DNA of 64,000 nt from Tepidiforma sp. GTDB lineage: Bacteria > Chloroflexota > Dehalococcoidia > Tepidiformales > Tepidiformaceae. How positions within the stretch are numbered: the stretch's first letter is position 1; the number at the start of each line of letters is the position of its first letter. The stretch lies in assembly GCF_026003995.1 (NCBI RefSeq), contig NZ_BPIG01000003.1, positions 186,001 to 250,000 on the forward strand, read 5' to 3'. Below are positions 44,510 through 53,756 of this stretch, one piece after another. The translations under genes and the position numbers were made by a program. Under the pieces are notes generated by a model that had not been told where the DNA came from, ran no database searches, and was given only the letters and a program-made list of their open reading frames with translations.

Positions 44510-45127
44510 ATGACGGTTTCGCCGCGTTCGTCCGCGCCCCGCACCGTGGGGGTGCTGGCGCTGCAGGGGGATTTCCGGGAGCACCGGGAGATGCTGGAGG
44601 GGATGGGCCACCGGGCGATCGAAGTCCGGAAGCCGGCCCAGCTCGAGGGGCTCGATGCGCTCATCATCCCGGGCGGGGAGAGCACGACGATCGCCCGCCT
44701 CATCCTCTCGAACGGGTTCCAGGAGCCGCTGCGGGCGTTCTGCGCGAGCGGCCGGCCGACGTGGGGCACCTGCGCCGGCGCCATCCTGCTCGCGAAGGAA
44801 GTCGACCGCCTCGACCGGCCGGGCATCGAAACGATGCACATCCGCGTGCGGCGGAACGCGTTCGGCAGGCAGGTGGACAGCTTCGAAGAAGACCTCGCCA
44901 TCGAAGGGCTGGAGGGCGGGCCGTTCCGGGCCGTCTTCATCCGCGCGCCGGTCATCGAGCGGGTGGACCCGCCGGCGCGGCCGATCGCGCGGCTGGCGGA
45001 CGGCACGGTGGTCGCCGCCCGGCAGGGGAACCTGCTGGCGACGAGCTTCCACCCGGAGCTGACGCACGACACGCGGCTGCACGCCTACTTCCTCACCATC
45101 GGCGCGCCGCCGGGAGCCGCGAAATGA
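44510..45127 (+). CDS. pdxT: Pyridoxal 5'-phosphate synthase glutaminase subunit PdxT
   Basis: PdxT releases ammonia from glutamine for PdxS, which builds vitamin B6. The 205-residue protein has GVLALQGDFREHREML at the N-terminus, the GGESTTIARL motif near 55, nucleophile Cys in GTCAGAILLA near 88, and the His-Glu pair in SFHPELTHD near 183. pdxS is not in the window, which is unusual since the two often sit together. A TACACT box lies about 115 bp upstream. It overlaps the next gene by 4 nt (ATGA). Confidence 0.95.
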   Translation: MTVSPRSSAPRTVGVLALQGDFREHREMLEGMGHRAIEVRKPAQLEGLDALIIPGGESTTIARLILSNGFQEPLRAFCASGRPTWGTCAGAILLAKEVDRLDRPGIETMHIRVRRNAFGRQVDSFEEDLAIEGLEGGPFRAVFIRAPVIERVDPPARPIARLADGTVVAARQGNLLATSFHPELTHDTRLHAYFLTIGAPPGAAK

Positions 45128-46047
45128 GCGACCACGCAGCCGAGGCCCTGAGCCCGATCGACGCGGCGACGCTCTGGCCGCAGCTCCACCGGCTGGATAC
45201 GGAGGTGGTGGCGCTGCGCGGCGGGCAGAACCTGCTCGTCTCGAGCGGGCTGGCGGCGACGGGCATCACCCGGCTGCCGAAAGTGCCGCGGACGGCCGTC
45301 GTCGGGCTGCGCCGCGGCCTCAGCTACCGCGGCGTGGCGGTCGCGCGGCAGCTGGCGGGCGGCGCCGGCTGGGATGTGGCCTCGCTCCGCATCGGCCGGC
45401 CGAAGGACGACGATGCGGTGACGGCGCTCCTGCAGGGCCTCGCGCGCGAGGTGGCGCTGCGCGGCGGGCGGGTGCTCTACCTGCGGTACGCCGAGGGGTC
45501 GCCCCATGCAGGCGCGCTGCGGCGGGCCGGCTTCTACGCCTACCGGCTGGAGCGCCTGTACGCGCTGCGGAGCAGCCGGGCCGCGCCGGGGCCGGGCAAC
45601 CCGTTCCGGCCGGCCGTGCGGGCCGACCGCGCGGGCATCTTCCGGCTCTACTGCCGGGCCGTGCCGGAGCCGGTGCGGCGGAACGAAGCGCCGGGCCAGC
45701 AGGAGTTCCGGGCGGTGCTCGATTCGTTCGATTGCGAACAGGAATTCGTGGCCGATGGGGAGGGCGGGCTCATCGGCTGGGCCGGGATCGGCGAGCGGGA
45801 GGCGCACCTCCTGCTCGCGGAAGGGGGCGCCCTCGTCGAGGCGGCGCTCGATACGGTGGAGGCGCACGCGCCGCGCCACGGCGCGCTCGTCGTCGCCGAA
45901 CACCAGCCCGGCATCGAAGCGGCCGCGCAGGAGCGCGGCTACCCGGCCCTCGGAGTGCGGCTCATGTGCGCGCGCCGCCTCGCGCGGGCCGAGACCCTCA
46001 AGGAGGTCGTGGCGGTCCCGGCGGAATCCTTCCCCGTGCCGCAATGA
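45124..46047 (+). CDS. GNAT-like acetyltransferase-fold protein
   Basis: A 307-residue protein probably made of two GNAT-type halves. The first contains VALRGGRVLYLRYAEGS and GALRRAGFYAYRLERLYAL, where the latter resembles the end of a GNAT domain. The second (about 160-300) contains GLIGWAGIGERE and PGIEAAAQERGYPALGVRLM. The CoA loop Q/RxxGxG/A is not obvious. It overlaps pdxT by 4 nt and is followed 3 bp later by an AAA protein, so these genes run as one operon to tmk. Substrate unknown. Confidence 0.65.
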   Translation: MSDHAAEALSPIDAATLWPQLHRLDTEVVALRGGQNLLVSSGLAATGITRLPKVPRTAVVGLRRGLSYRGVAVARQLAGGAGWDVASLRIGRPKDDDAVTALLQGLAREVALRGGRVLYLRYAEGSPHAGALRRAGFYAYRLERLYALRSSRAAPGPGNPFRPAVRADRAGIFRLYCRAVPEPVRRNEAPGQQEFRAVLDSFDCEQEFVADGEGGLIGWAGIGEREAHLLLAEGGALVEAALDTVEAHAPRHGALVVAEHQPGIEAAAQERGYPALGVRLMCARRLARAETLKEVVAVPAESFPVPQ

Positions 46048-46050
46048 GCC

Positions 46051-47808
46051 GTGAGCCAGTCATCTTCTGCATCCGCACCGCTGCCCCCTGAGCAGATCGT
46101 CACCGACGATCTCGACCTGCTGCTCGATGCGCTCCCGCCGCACATCTCCGGCCCGCTGCGCGAGGCGGAGCGCCGCGCCGACCTGCTCGAAGTCGTGATG
46201 GACCTCGGCCGGCTGCCCGAAGCCCGCTACCCGGGCCGCGAAGTCATCCTCAGCCGCGAAGAAGTGACCGAAGCGGACCTCCAGTGGGTCATCGCGCGCA
46301 TCGGCGACTTCGGCGATGACAACCGCGCCGGCATCGAACGGACGCTCCACCGGATCAGCTGCATCCGCAACCGGCGCGGCAAGGTCATCGGCCTCACCTG
46401 CCGCGTGGGCCGGGCCGTCTACGGCACCATCCGCGTCATCGAAGACCTCGTGCTCAGCGGGAAGAACATCCTCCTGCTCGGGCGGCCGGGCGTGGGCAAG
46501 ACGACCATGCTGCGCGAAGTCGCGCGGGTGCTCGCCGACGACGCGAACAAGCGCGTCATCATCGTCGATACCTCGAACGAAATCGGCGGCGACGGCGATG
46601 TGCCCCACCCGGCGATCGGCGGCTCCCGCCGGATGCAGGTCGCCACGCCCTCGATGCAGCACGCGGTGATGATCGAGGCGGTGGAGAACCACATGCCGGA
46701 AGTGATCGTCATCGACGAGATCGGCACGGAGCTGGAGGCGCAGGCAGCGCGCACGATCGCCGAGCGCGGCGTGCAGCTCGTCGGCACCGCCCACGGCACC
46801 TCGCTCGAGAACCTGATGCTGAACCCGACGCTGGCCGACCTCATCGGCGGGATCCAGTCGGTGACGCTGGGCGACGAAGAGGCGCGCCGCCGCGGCACGC
46901 AGAAGTCGATCCTCGAACGGAAGGCGCCGCCGACGTTCGACATCGTGGTCGAAATCGAGAGCTGGCGGCGGGTGGCCATCCACAAGAACGTCGCCGAGAC
47001 GGTCGACGCCATCCTGCGGGGCTACCGGGCGAAGCCGGAGACGCGGCAGCTCGGCCCCGGCGGCCGGATCGAAATCGTGGACGACGCCGACCGGGAGGGC
47101 GGCGAATTCGGCATGGGCGCGCCGGCGCCGGCCCGCCCGGGCCGGCCCCCGACGTGGGAGATCGGCCACCGGCGGAACGGCGGCCACATCCGGGAGTTCC
47201 GGGAGCCGCGCGAGCCGCGGGGGTTCGAGCCCGCCCCGGCGGAGCCGGCGGAGTTCGACGACGATGAGCCGCCGCAGTTCGCAGCCCCGGCGCTGCGGCC
47301 GGCCTCCCGCATCACCCGCATCTTCCCGTTCGGCATCCCGCGGGCGCGGCTCGAACAGGCGGCCCGCTCCGTCGACGCCAACATCGAACTGGTCGATGAC
47401 CCGGCCGATGCCGACGCGGTCATCACCCTGCGCAACTACTACCGGAGCAAGCCGCCGGCCCTGCGCGAGGCCGAGGAGCGGAACCTGCCGCTTTACGTGG
47501 TGAAGAGCAGCGGCGTCTACCAGCTCGAACAGGCGCTGCTCCAGCTGCGCGGCGACCGGGGCAGCTCTGGCGCGCGCGGCCCGAAGCGCGACCCGATGGT
47601 CGATGTCTTCCGGGAGACGGAGGAGGCGATCGCGAAGGTGCTGGAGGAGGGGCGGCCGGTGGAGCTGCCGCCGGCGAACAGCTACATCCGCCGGGTGCAG
47701 CACCAGCTGGCGACCCGCTACAACCTGGAGAGCCGCAGCTCGGGCAAGGAGCCGATGCGCCGCGTGAAGATCCTGCCGCTCGGCAGCGGGACGCCGTTCG
47801 AGCGGTGA
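46051..47808 (+). CDS. SpoIIIAA-like AAA ATPase with C-terminal R3H domain
   Basis: A 585-residue protein. The N-terminal half is an AAA ATPase like SpoIIIAA or plastid Ycf45: Walker A LGRPGVGKTTMLREVAR near 150, Walker B VIVIDEIG near 230, and the conserved GDGDVPHPAIG and GTAHGTSLENL segments. A low-complexity linker spans about 335-420, then a domain with ITRIFPFGIPRARLEQA, and at the end an R3H nucleic-acid-binding motif (RRVQHQLA, Arg-x3-His). Such fusions are common outside spore formers, so sporulation is not implied. Its exact role is unknown. The GTG at 46051 follows 3 bp after the GNAT stop. Confidence 0.85.
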   Translation: MSQSSSASAPLPPEQIVTDDLDLLLDALPPHISGPLREAERRADLLEVVMDLGRLPEARYPGREVILSREEVTEADLQWVIARIGDFGDDNRAGIERTLHRISCIRNRRGKVIGLTCRVGRAVYGTIRVIEDLVLSGKNILLLGRPGVGKTTMLREVARVLADDANKRVIIVDTSNEIGGDGDVPHPAIGGSRRMQVATPSMQHAVMIEAVENHMPEVIVIDEIGTELEAQAARTIAERGVQLVGTAHGTSLENLMLNPTLADLIGGIQSVTLGDEEARRRGTQKSILERKAPPTFDIVVEIESWRRVAIHKNVAETVDAILRGYRAKPETRQLGPGGRIEIVDDADREGGEFGMGAPAPARPGRPPTWEIGHRRNGGHIREFREPREPRGFEPAPAEPAEFDDDEPPQFAAPALRPASRITRIFPFGIPRARLEQAARSVDANIELVDDPADADAVITLRNYYRSKPPALREAEERNLPLYVVKSSGVYQLEQALLQLRGDRGSSGARGPKRDPMVDVFRETEEAIAKVLEEGRPVELPPANSYIRRVQHQLATRYNLESRSSGKEPMRRVKILPLGSGTPFER

Positions 47809-48416
47809 GCAGCGGCCGCTTCATCGTCTTCGAAGGGGGCGAAGGCTCCGGCAAGAGCACGGCCGCGGCGGCCGTCGCGGCACGGCTGGAGGCGGCCGGC
47901 CGGCGCGTCGTCCTCACCCGCGAGCCGGGCGGCACCCCGGCGGGCGAGGTCATCCGCGGGCTGCTCCACGAGCGGCTGAGCCCGTGGGCCGAGCTGTTCG
48001 CCTTCCTCACCGCCCGCGCCGAGCTCGTCGCGGCCGTCATCCGGCCGGCGCTCGAGCGGGGCGACACGGTCATCTGCGACCGGTTCGCGCCGAGCACCTT
48101 CGCCTACCAGGTGCACGCGCGCGGGCTCGACCCCGTCATCGTCCGCACGGCGAACCGGGCGGCCACCGGCGGGCTCGAGCCGGACCTCGTGGTCTACCTC
48201 GACATCGACCCGGCGGCCGGCCTCGCGCGGAAGGGGAGCGAGAGCGCCGTAGTGGCGACGGGGCTGGAGGGGCTGGAGTTCCACCGGAAGGTGCGCGAGG
48301 GCTACCTGCTGCAGGCGCGCGACGACGCCGGCCGCTGGGCGGTGATCGATGCCGCGCTGCCGGCCGAGCGGGTGGCGGAGCTGGCGGCGGAGCGGGTGCT
48401 GCGGCTGCTGGGGTAG
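47805..48416 (+). CDS. tmk: Thymidylate kinase
   Basis: Phosphorylates dTMP to dTDP in DNA precursor synthesis. The 203-residue length fits. Motifs: P-loop FEGGEGSGKST at 9-19, the TREPGGTPAGE dTMP-contact segment near 40, the DRFAPSTFAYQ motif near 95, and a short LID region with few basic residues. GTG at 47805 overlaps the stop of the AAA gene by 4 nt (GTGA), so it is the last gene of the pdxT operon. Confidence 0.95.
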   Translation: MSSGRFIVFEGGEGSGKSTAAAAVAARLEAAGRRVVLTREPGGTPAGEVIRGLLHERLSPWAELFAFLTARAELVAAVIRPALERGDTVICDRFAPSTFAYQVHARGLDPVIVRTANRAATGGLEPDLVVYLDIDPAAGLARKGSESAVVATGLEGLEFHRKVREGYLLQARDDAGRWAVIDAALPAERVAELAAERVLRLLG

Positions 48417-48439
48417 GCGGGGCTTGCGCGGAGGGGCTA

Positions 48440-48470
48440 TTGCACTTCGCCTCTCCGAAGTCGATACTAT
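48440..48470 (+). promoter_or_regulatory. Candidate promoter for a small RNA
   Basis: TTGCAC (48440-48445), 19-bp spacer, TACTAT (48465-48470). It points into a region with no gene on the plus strand but strong secondary structure. Confidence 0.45.
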
Positions 48471-48476
48471 GGTTGG

Positions 48477-48550
48477 AAACGGCCCGCTTTGCCGAATTGT
48501 CGCCCGGAGGGCGTGCGTTCCGGTCACACCGGATAGGCAGCGGGCCATTT
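48477..48550 (+). ncRNA. Candidate structured RNA, three-way junction
   Basis: About 75 nt after the promoter at 48440. P1 pairs GGCCCGCT (48481-48488) with AGCGGGCC (48539-48546) and, after a two-base bulge, GCC with GGC. P2 is CGCCC-GGA-GGGCG (48501-48513). P3 is TCCGG-TCACA-CCGGA (48519-48533). ATTTT follows P1. The 3' strand of P1 can also pair with GCCCGCT at 48555-48561, an alternative hairpin. I know no RNA class that matches. It may instead be the terminator of the DUF3800 gene on the minus strand. Confidence 0.4.
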
Positions 48551-49192
48551 TCATGCCCGCTGTCCCGGCGGTCCCCAGACCCTGCAGGCGACGAAGCGTT
48601 TCTCTACTTCTCGATAGTACACGTCATCCCCCCGCTTCCCTAACGCTTTCCTGTTCGCAATGCCCGCGCAGTAGTCTGCGAGCTGCAGCAGGCGGTCGGA
48701 ATCCGAGCGGCTGCCCTTGCACTCGGCGACCTCAACGCCCTCGCCCAACCGGCCCTCTTTGTTGAGATAGCGCTTGAGCGCGGCCCGGAACTTCTTATCG
48801 CCAACAGAATCGAAGACGACGCGGAGCTTCCCCGGCGGTAGGTTGAGATTCTCGAAGGCAATCTTGGCGACGTTTTTCATCAGCGAAGGAGCGTAACGAT
48901 AGCCTGAGTCGACAGGGCATTTCTGCTTGTCGAGGGAGAAGGCGGAAACCGAGAACCGGTGGGACCCTACGGTACGAAGGAATTCCAAACGACGCTGATG
49001 ACTGTCCCCGCGGAAGTGAAACTCCGCGTTGTTCGCCATGCCCAGCTCCCTTGCAAGGCTGTCCAGCGCACGCTGGCAGGCGAGCGCATCGCGCTCGTCC
49101 AGGAACAGCACCACCGCGACGGTGAAAAATCGGCTTGAGCCCTTATCGAACCGAAATCCGCCGTCGCCCGATTCGTCGACGAAAGCCAACAC
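48551..49192 (-). CDS. DUF3800 family protein
   Basis: A 213-residue protein with the DUF3800 marks: LAFVDESGDGG at the N-terminus, an acidic DSVGDKKFR segment in the middle, and SDSDRLLQLADYCAGIANR near 170. The conserved Asp residues suggest an RNase H-like fold, with a nuclease role often guessed. Members are frequent in mobile and defence regions. The gene stands alone and its surroundings (49193-49260) are AT-richer than the genome, which hints at transfer. Confidence 0.87.
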   Translation of the reverse strand: MLAFVDESGDGGFRFDKGSSRFFTVAVVLFLDERDALACQRALDSLARELGMANNAEFHFRGDSHQRRLEFLRTVGSHRFSVSAFSLDKQKCPVDSGYRYAPSLMKNVAKIAFENLNLPPGKLRVVFDSVGDKKFRAALKRYLNKEGRLGEGVEVAECKGSRSDSDRLLQLADYCAGIANRKALGKRGDDVYYREVEKRFVACRVWGPPGQRA

Positions 49193-49304
49193 AGCGGTAG
49201 ATTAGCGGTGGTTCAAATTCTGCTCAAGTACATAAGCAATTACGCCAATCACAGGAGCCCCCGCTGGCGCTGCCGGCCGCCATCGCGTAGCATCGCGGCC
49301 CGCG

Positions 49305-50543
49305 ATGGGGAGCTGGTTCGAGACGGCCCGGTTCGGGATGTTCATCCACTGGGGGCACTCCTCGCAGCAGGGTGTCGAACTCTCCTGGCCGATGGCCGGC
49401 GGCAACGTCGCCCTGCCGACCGGCAGCATGGCCGTCGCCGACTACCAGGCCTCCGCGGCGACCTTCGACCCCCGCGAGCGCGACTTCGCCGCCCTCGCCC
49501 GGCTCGCGAAACGCTGCGGCATGCAGTACGCCGTCTTCACCGCGAAGCACCACGACGGCTACGCGATGTTCCACACGAAGACCTCGGATTTCGGGGTCGC
49601 CAGTTCGCCCGTCGGCGCCGACCTCGTCCGCGAGTACGTGGAGGCGTTCCGGGCCGAGGGGCTCCGGGTCGGGCTTTACTTTTCGCTCTGCGACTGGCAC
49701 CACCCGGACTACCCGGCGATGACCGACGACGACCGGCCGTACCGGTTCGGCCGCGGCCGGCAGCCGACGCCGGAAGGCTGGGCGCGGTTCCTCGGCGACA
49801 TATTCGAACAGGTGCGCGAGCTGCTGACGAACTACGGGCCGATCGACCTCCTCTGGTTCGACGGCGGCTGGGAGCGGACGCCGGGGCAGTGGCGCGCGGC
49901 AGAGCTGGAGGCGCTCATCCGGGAGCTGCAGCCCGGCATCCTCATCAACGACCGGCTGCCGGGCGCGGGCGACTTCGAAACGCCGGAGCAGTTCGTGCCG
50001 CCGCAGCCGCCGGGCCGGCCGTGGGAGACCTGCATGACGCTCAACGAGAGCTGGGGCTACGTGCCCTCGGACACGCGGCGGAAATCGCCGCGGCAGGTCG
50101 TCCACACGCTCTGCGAGGTGGCCGGCCGGGGCGGCAACCTGCTGCTGAACGTGAGCCCGATGGGCGACGGCCGCCTGCCGCCGGAGCAGCTCGCCATCCT
50201 CGAAGAGGTGGCGGGGTGGATGGCGCGCCACGGCGAGGCGGTCATCGGCACGGAGCCGGGGCTCGAACCGTGGCAGGTCTACGGCCCCTCGACGAAGCGC
50301 GGCAGCGTGACGTACGTCTTCCTCCTCATGCGCCCGTACGAATCGGTGACGCTGCGCAGCGTGCCGATCGACCACGCGGCCCGGGTGTGGTGTCTCGGCA
50401 CCGGCGAGGAGCTGCGCGCCAGAGGCCGCTGCGCCATCGCCGACCGGCTTTTCGGGCGCGACCCGCTGGGCGAGCTGACCATCGAGGTGCCGCCCGGCGC
50501 GGTCGACCCGCTAGCGACCGTGCTGGCGGTCGAGTGGCGGTGA
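49305..50543 (+). CDS. Alpha-L-fucosidase (GH29 family)
   Basis: A 412-residue glycoside hydrolase. Family features: FGMFIHWGHSSQQGVE at the start, CGMQYAVFTAKHHDGYAMF near 70 and the nucleophile in LLWFDGGWE near 185 (Asp), then AGRGGNLLLNVSPMGDG near 280. The C-terminal beta domain follows (about 320-412). GH29 enzymes remove alpha-linked fucose. There is no signal peptide, so it acts on imported oligosaccharides. A TAGCAT box lies 11 nt upstream of the ATG. Its 3' end overlaps the MFS gene on the other strand by 33 bp. Confidence 0.93.
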   Translation: MGSWFETARFGMFIHWGHSSQQGVELSWPMAGGNVALPTGSMAVADYQASAATFDPRERDFAALARLAKRCGMQYAVFTAKHHDGYAMFHTKTSDFGVASSPVGADLVREYVEAFRAEGLRVGLYFSLCDWHHPDYPAMTDDDRPYRFGRGRQPTPEGWARFLGDIFEQVRELLTNYGPIDLLWFDGGWERTPGQWRAAELEALIRELQPGILINDRLPGAGDFETPEQFVPPQPPGRPWETCMTLNESWGYVPSDTRRKSPRQVVHTLCEVAGRGGNLLLNVSPMGDGRLPPEQLAILEEVAGWMARHGEAVIGTEPGLEPWQVYGPSTKRGSVTYVFLLMRPYESVTLRSVPIDHAARVWCLGTGEELRARGRCAIADRLFGRDPLGELTIEVPPGAVDPLATVLAVEWR

Positions 50544-51815
50544 GGGCCGCCGCGCGAGCAGGAAGAAGATGGAGCCGGAGAGCGCGATGAGCGCGAGGAC
50601 ATCGAAGCCGAGCCGGTAGTTGCCGGTCCGGTCGTAGAGCGCGCCGGCGATGAGCGGCCCGAAGACGGTGCCGGTGATGATGACCATCGCGGAGACGCCC
50701 ATGATCTTGCCGAACGCCGCCCGGCCGAAGTAGTCGGCGCGGATGGCGGACATCTGCGGGCCGCGCCAGCCCCACGCGAGGCCGTGGATGACGACGAAGG
50801 CCGCCACCATCCACGTCGCGACCGCGTGGGAGAGGATGAGCAGGCCGGTGCAGTGCATCGCCATGCAGGCGACGAGGAAGGCGCGCTTGTTCACCCGGTC
50901 GCCGATGAAGCCGCCGGTGAGGTTCCCGACCATGAAGGTGAAGGTGAGCGCGAGCACCACCGCCGAGGCCTGCCCGAGCGTGTAGCCGAGCGCCTCGCGC
51001 AGGTGGGAGACGAGGTGGACGGCCATCGAGCTGACGACGAAGAGCGCGGACGCGTGGCCAAAGGCGATGAGCCAGAACGCCGGCGTGCGGAGCGCCTCGC
51101 CGAGGGTGAAGTCGCGGGAGGCCGGCATCCCCAGCGGCGGGTCGGCAGGGTCGCGGGCCGGGCGGGCCGGCGGCGCGCCGTCCGGTTCGAGCCCGAGGTC
51201 GTGCGGGTGGTGGCGGTAGAGCTGGGCGAGCGGCAGCCCGGCCGCGATGATGAGCACGCCCGAGAGGAACGCCGTCGTCCGCCAGCCGAGCGATTCGAGC
51301 GCGAGGACGGTGAGCGGCACACACATCCCGCCGACGGCGAAGCCGGCCGAGGTGAGCGAGATGGCCGTCGCCCGGCGGCGTTCGAACCAGTGGACGGCGG
51401 CGAACGTCGCGGTGAAGTAGCCGGACATGCTGGCCCCGACGGACATCACGAGGAAGGCGCCGTAGAACTGGAGCGGGTCCTGCACGCGGCTGAAGAGCAT
51501 GAAGCCGATGCCGAGGATGACCACGCCGGCGGAGGCGATTTTGCGGGGGCCGAAGCGGTCGAGCAGGGTGCCGTGGACGGGGCCGAGGATGCCGCTTTCG
51601 GCCTCGCGGAGGCTGGAGGCGGCGGAGAGGAGCGTCTTGCTCCAGCCGAACTCGTCGCGCAGGAGGACGACGTAGGCGCCGTAGGCCTGGCCGAGGAGGG
51701 CAGCCTGCAAGGCCTGGAGGGCGCCGCCGACGGCGACGACCCACCAGCCGTAGAAGACGCGGGCCGGGCGGCGGACCCGGCGGCCCGCGAGAGCGCCGGG
51801 CGCGGCGTCGGCCAC
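50511..51815 (-). CDS. MFS transporter, monocarboxylate/OFA-like
   Basis: A 434-residue major facilitator with 12 helices. YGWWVVAVGGALQALQ at helix 1, FGWSKTLLSAASSL and RFGPRKIASAGVVILGIGF fit the OFA/monocarboxylate-type group that includes oxalate:formate exchangers. GGAGGAG lies before the GTG at 51815. The last 33 bp overlap the fucosidase gene tail to tail. Substrate unknown. Confidence 0.87.
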   Translation of the reverse strand: MADAAPGALAGRRVRRPARVFYGWWVVAVGGALQALQAALLGQAYGAYVVLLRDEFGWSKTLLSAASSLREAESGILGPVHGTLLDRFGPRKIASAGVVILGIGFMLFSRVQDPLQFYGAFLVMSVGASMSGYFTATFAAVHWFERRRATAISLTSAGFAVGGMCVPLTVLALESLGWRTTAFLSGVLIIAAGLPLAQLYRHHPHDLGLEPDGAPPARPARDPADPPLGMPASRDFTLGEALRTPAFWLIAFGHASALFVVSSMAVHLVSHLREALGYTLGQASAVVLALTFTFMVGNLTGGFIGDRVNKRAFLVACMAMHCTGLLILSHAVATWMVAAFVVIHGLAWGWRGPQMSAIRADYFGRAAFGKIMGVSAMVIITGTVFGPLIAGALYDRTGNYRLGFDVLALIALSGSIFFLLARRPSPPLDRQHGR

Positions 51816-51869
51816 GCGGCTCCTCCGGTCCCGGGGCGGGGGTGAGGTGGAGTCTACGCGAGCAGCCGG

Positions 51870-53636
51870 TTAGCTGCCGGGGCGGCCCCGGCGGGCCTGG
51901 GCGACGCCGACGCCGACGAAGGCGACGGCCATGGCGAGCAGCAGGAGGCCGGCGACCCAGTAGCCCCAGGTGGCGGGTTCGCCGCTGCCGGCGTCCGTCT
52001 CCGGCGGCGGAGGCGTCGTCTCGCCTTCGTCGCCGCCGTCGTTCGCGGCGGGCGGCTCCGCGGCGCCGGCAGGGGCCGGCGTCGGGGCGAGGCGGGCCGA
52101 GCGGGTCGGCGTCGCTTCCGTCCGCGGCGCGGCCGTCGGGCCGGCCTGCTGGCCGGGCGGCGGCGGGCCGTCGCCGCAGGTAGCGCCGGCGGCGGGCACG
52201 GCCAGGTTCAGGAGGTAGGCGTTCACGATCTCATCGACGCAGGCGCTGCCCTGCGCGTAGATGGTGTGGCCTTCGCCGCGGTAGGTGAGAAGGACGCCGC
52301 TTTCGAGCTGTTCGCTGAGCGCTTTCCCCCATTCGTAGGGAGTCGCCGGGTCGTTGGTGGTGGCGATGACGAGGATGGGCGGCGCGCCGGCCGCGCGCGG
52401 CACGCCGAGGGGGTCCGGCTCGGCGGCCCAGTAGGCGCAGACGAGCCCGCTGGTGGCCGCCGCCCGGCCGAAGGTGGGCGCCAGCTTCGCGAAGCGGTCG
52501 GCCATCGCGCGGTAGGCCTGCGGGTCGCGCGGGCAGACCGAGTCGACCGAGTTGACGGCGTAGTTCGCCTCGATGAGGTTCGGGTAGGTGCCGTCCGGGT
52601 TCCGCTGGAGGTAGAAGTCGGTCAGTTCGACGAGCCCGGTGCCGTCGCCGCCGAGGGCCCGGGTGAGCGCCCCGGTGAGCTGGTTCCACGTGAACTTGCT
52701 GTAGAGGGCGGCGATGATGCCGAGCTGGACTTCGCCGGGGCCGGCGGGCCGGTCCGCGCCGGGCGCGGGGATGGGCGCCTGCTCCGCCATGGCGATGACG
52801 CGGTCGATGGCCGCGCGCGGGTCGCCGTCGCGGGCGAGCGCGCACCGCTTCGCCGCGCAATCGGCGAGGTAGGCCTGGAGGGCGCGTTCGAAGCCGATCA
52901 TCTGGGTGATGGAGACGGTTTCGTAGTCGAGCGCCTGGTCGGTGCCGCCATCGAGGACGAAGGCGCGCACCCGGCCGGGAAACATGTCGGCGTAGACGGC
53001 GCCGATGGTGGTGCCGTAGGAGTAGCCGACGTAGGTGAGCTGCTCTTCGCCGAGCGCCTGGCGGAGGGCGTCCATGTCGCGCGCGACGTTCTTCGTGCCG
53101 ACATAGGGGAGGAGGCGGCCGGCCGCGGCGGCGCAGTCATCGGCGAAGGCTTTCGAGACGCGCTCGGCGTCGCGCCATTCGGCGTCGGTCTCCGGGTCGG
53201 GGTCGACGGCGACGAGCTCCTGGAGCCGCTGGTGGCACACGATGGGGGTGCTTTCGCCGACGCCGCGGGGGTCGAAGGCGACGAGGTCGAAGCGGTCGCG
53301 GATGGCGGCGGGGGCGATGGCCTGCCACGTCTTCATGAAATCGATGGCGGAGCCGCCGGGGCCGCCGGGGTTGGCCATGAGGACGCCGATGCGCTGGTCG
53401 GGCTTGCGGGCCGGGTAGCGGATGACGCTGAGCTCGATGGTCTCACCCGCGGGGTCGGCCCAGTCGAGCGGGACCTGGAGCGTGGCGCATTCGGCGCGGC
53501 CGCCGCAGGAGGACCACTGGAGGGCGGCGGAGCTGCCGGGGGTGGCATCGACGCCGGCGGCCGGGCGCTCGCGGTCGGAGCAGGCGGCAGCGAAGACGGC
53601 GAGGGCGGCGGCGAGGGCGAGGAGGGGGGTGCGCAT
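51870..53636 (-). CDS. Secreted alpha/beta hydrolase, tripeptidyl aminopeptidase-like
   Basis: A 588-residue exported protein. The N-terminus MRTPLLALAAALAVFAAAC has a lipobox-like Cys19, so it may be a lipoprotein. Oxyanion and nucleophile motifs are NPGGPGGSAIDF near 85 and VGYSYGTTIG near 195 (Ser). The catalytic Asp is in IATTNDPATPYEWG near 430 and His in YRGEGHTIY near 460. A Pro/Thr-rich linker and a C-terminal membrane helix (WVAGLLLLAMAVAFVGVGV) follow, so the protein may be anchored at both ends. The family trims peptides from the N-terminus. Confidence 0.88.
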   Translation of the reverse strand: MRTPLLALAAALAVFAAACSDRERPAAGVDATPGSSAALQWSSCGGRAECATLQVPLDWADPAGETIELSVIRYPARKPDQRIGVLMANPGGPGGSAIDFMKTWQAIAPAAIRDRFDLVAFDPRGVGESTPIVCHQRLQELVAVDPDPETDAEWRDAERVSKAFADDCAAAAGRLLPYVGTKNVARDMDALRQALGEEQLTYVGYSYGTTIGAVYADMFPGRVRAFVLDGGTDQALDYETVSITQMIGFERALQAYLADCAAKRCALARDGDPRAAIDRVIAMAEQAPIPAPGADRPAGPGEVQLGIIAALYSKFTWNQLTGALTRALGGDGTGLVELTDFYLQRNPDGTYPNLIEANYAVNSVDSVCPRDPQAYRAMADRFAKLAPTFGRAAATSGLVCAYWAAEPDPLGVPRAAGAPPILVIATTNDPATPYEWGKALSEQLESGVLLTYRGEGHTIYAQGSACVDEIVNAYLLNLAVPAAGATCGDGPPPPGQQAGPTAAPRTEATPTRSARLAPTPAPAGAAEPPAANDGGDEGETTPPPPETDAGSGEPATWGYWVAGLLLLAMAVAFVGVGVAQARRGRPGS

Positions 53637-53756
53637 ACGTGAGAGAAGGTACCAGCAGAAAGGGAAAGGAAAGAGCGAGGCGGGGTGCGGGCGGAGGCTC
53701 AGGTCTTGAGGCCGGCATGCCAGGGTGCTATACCTCGGGCCTTCGGGGGCGTTGGC

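Noticed and set aside
46051-47808. Evidence for sporulation from a SpoIIIAA-like ATPase
   Set aside because: The AAA plus R3H type is widespread in non-sporulating bacteria, and no spo genes are near.
48477-48561. tRNA or tRNA-like gene
   Set aside because: Length is similar, but the third arm has a 5-nt loop without a T-loop motif and no anticodon arm can be drawn.
53637-53756. Direct repeats flanking the PRTase-DprA pair
   Set aside because: I compared both flanks (53637-53756 and 55148-55207) and found no shared sequence.
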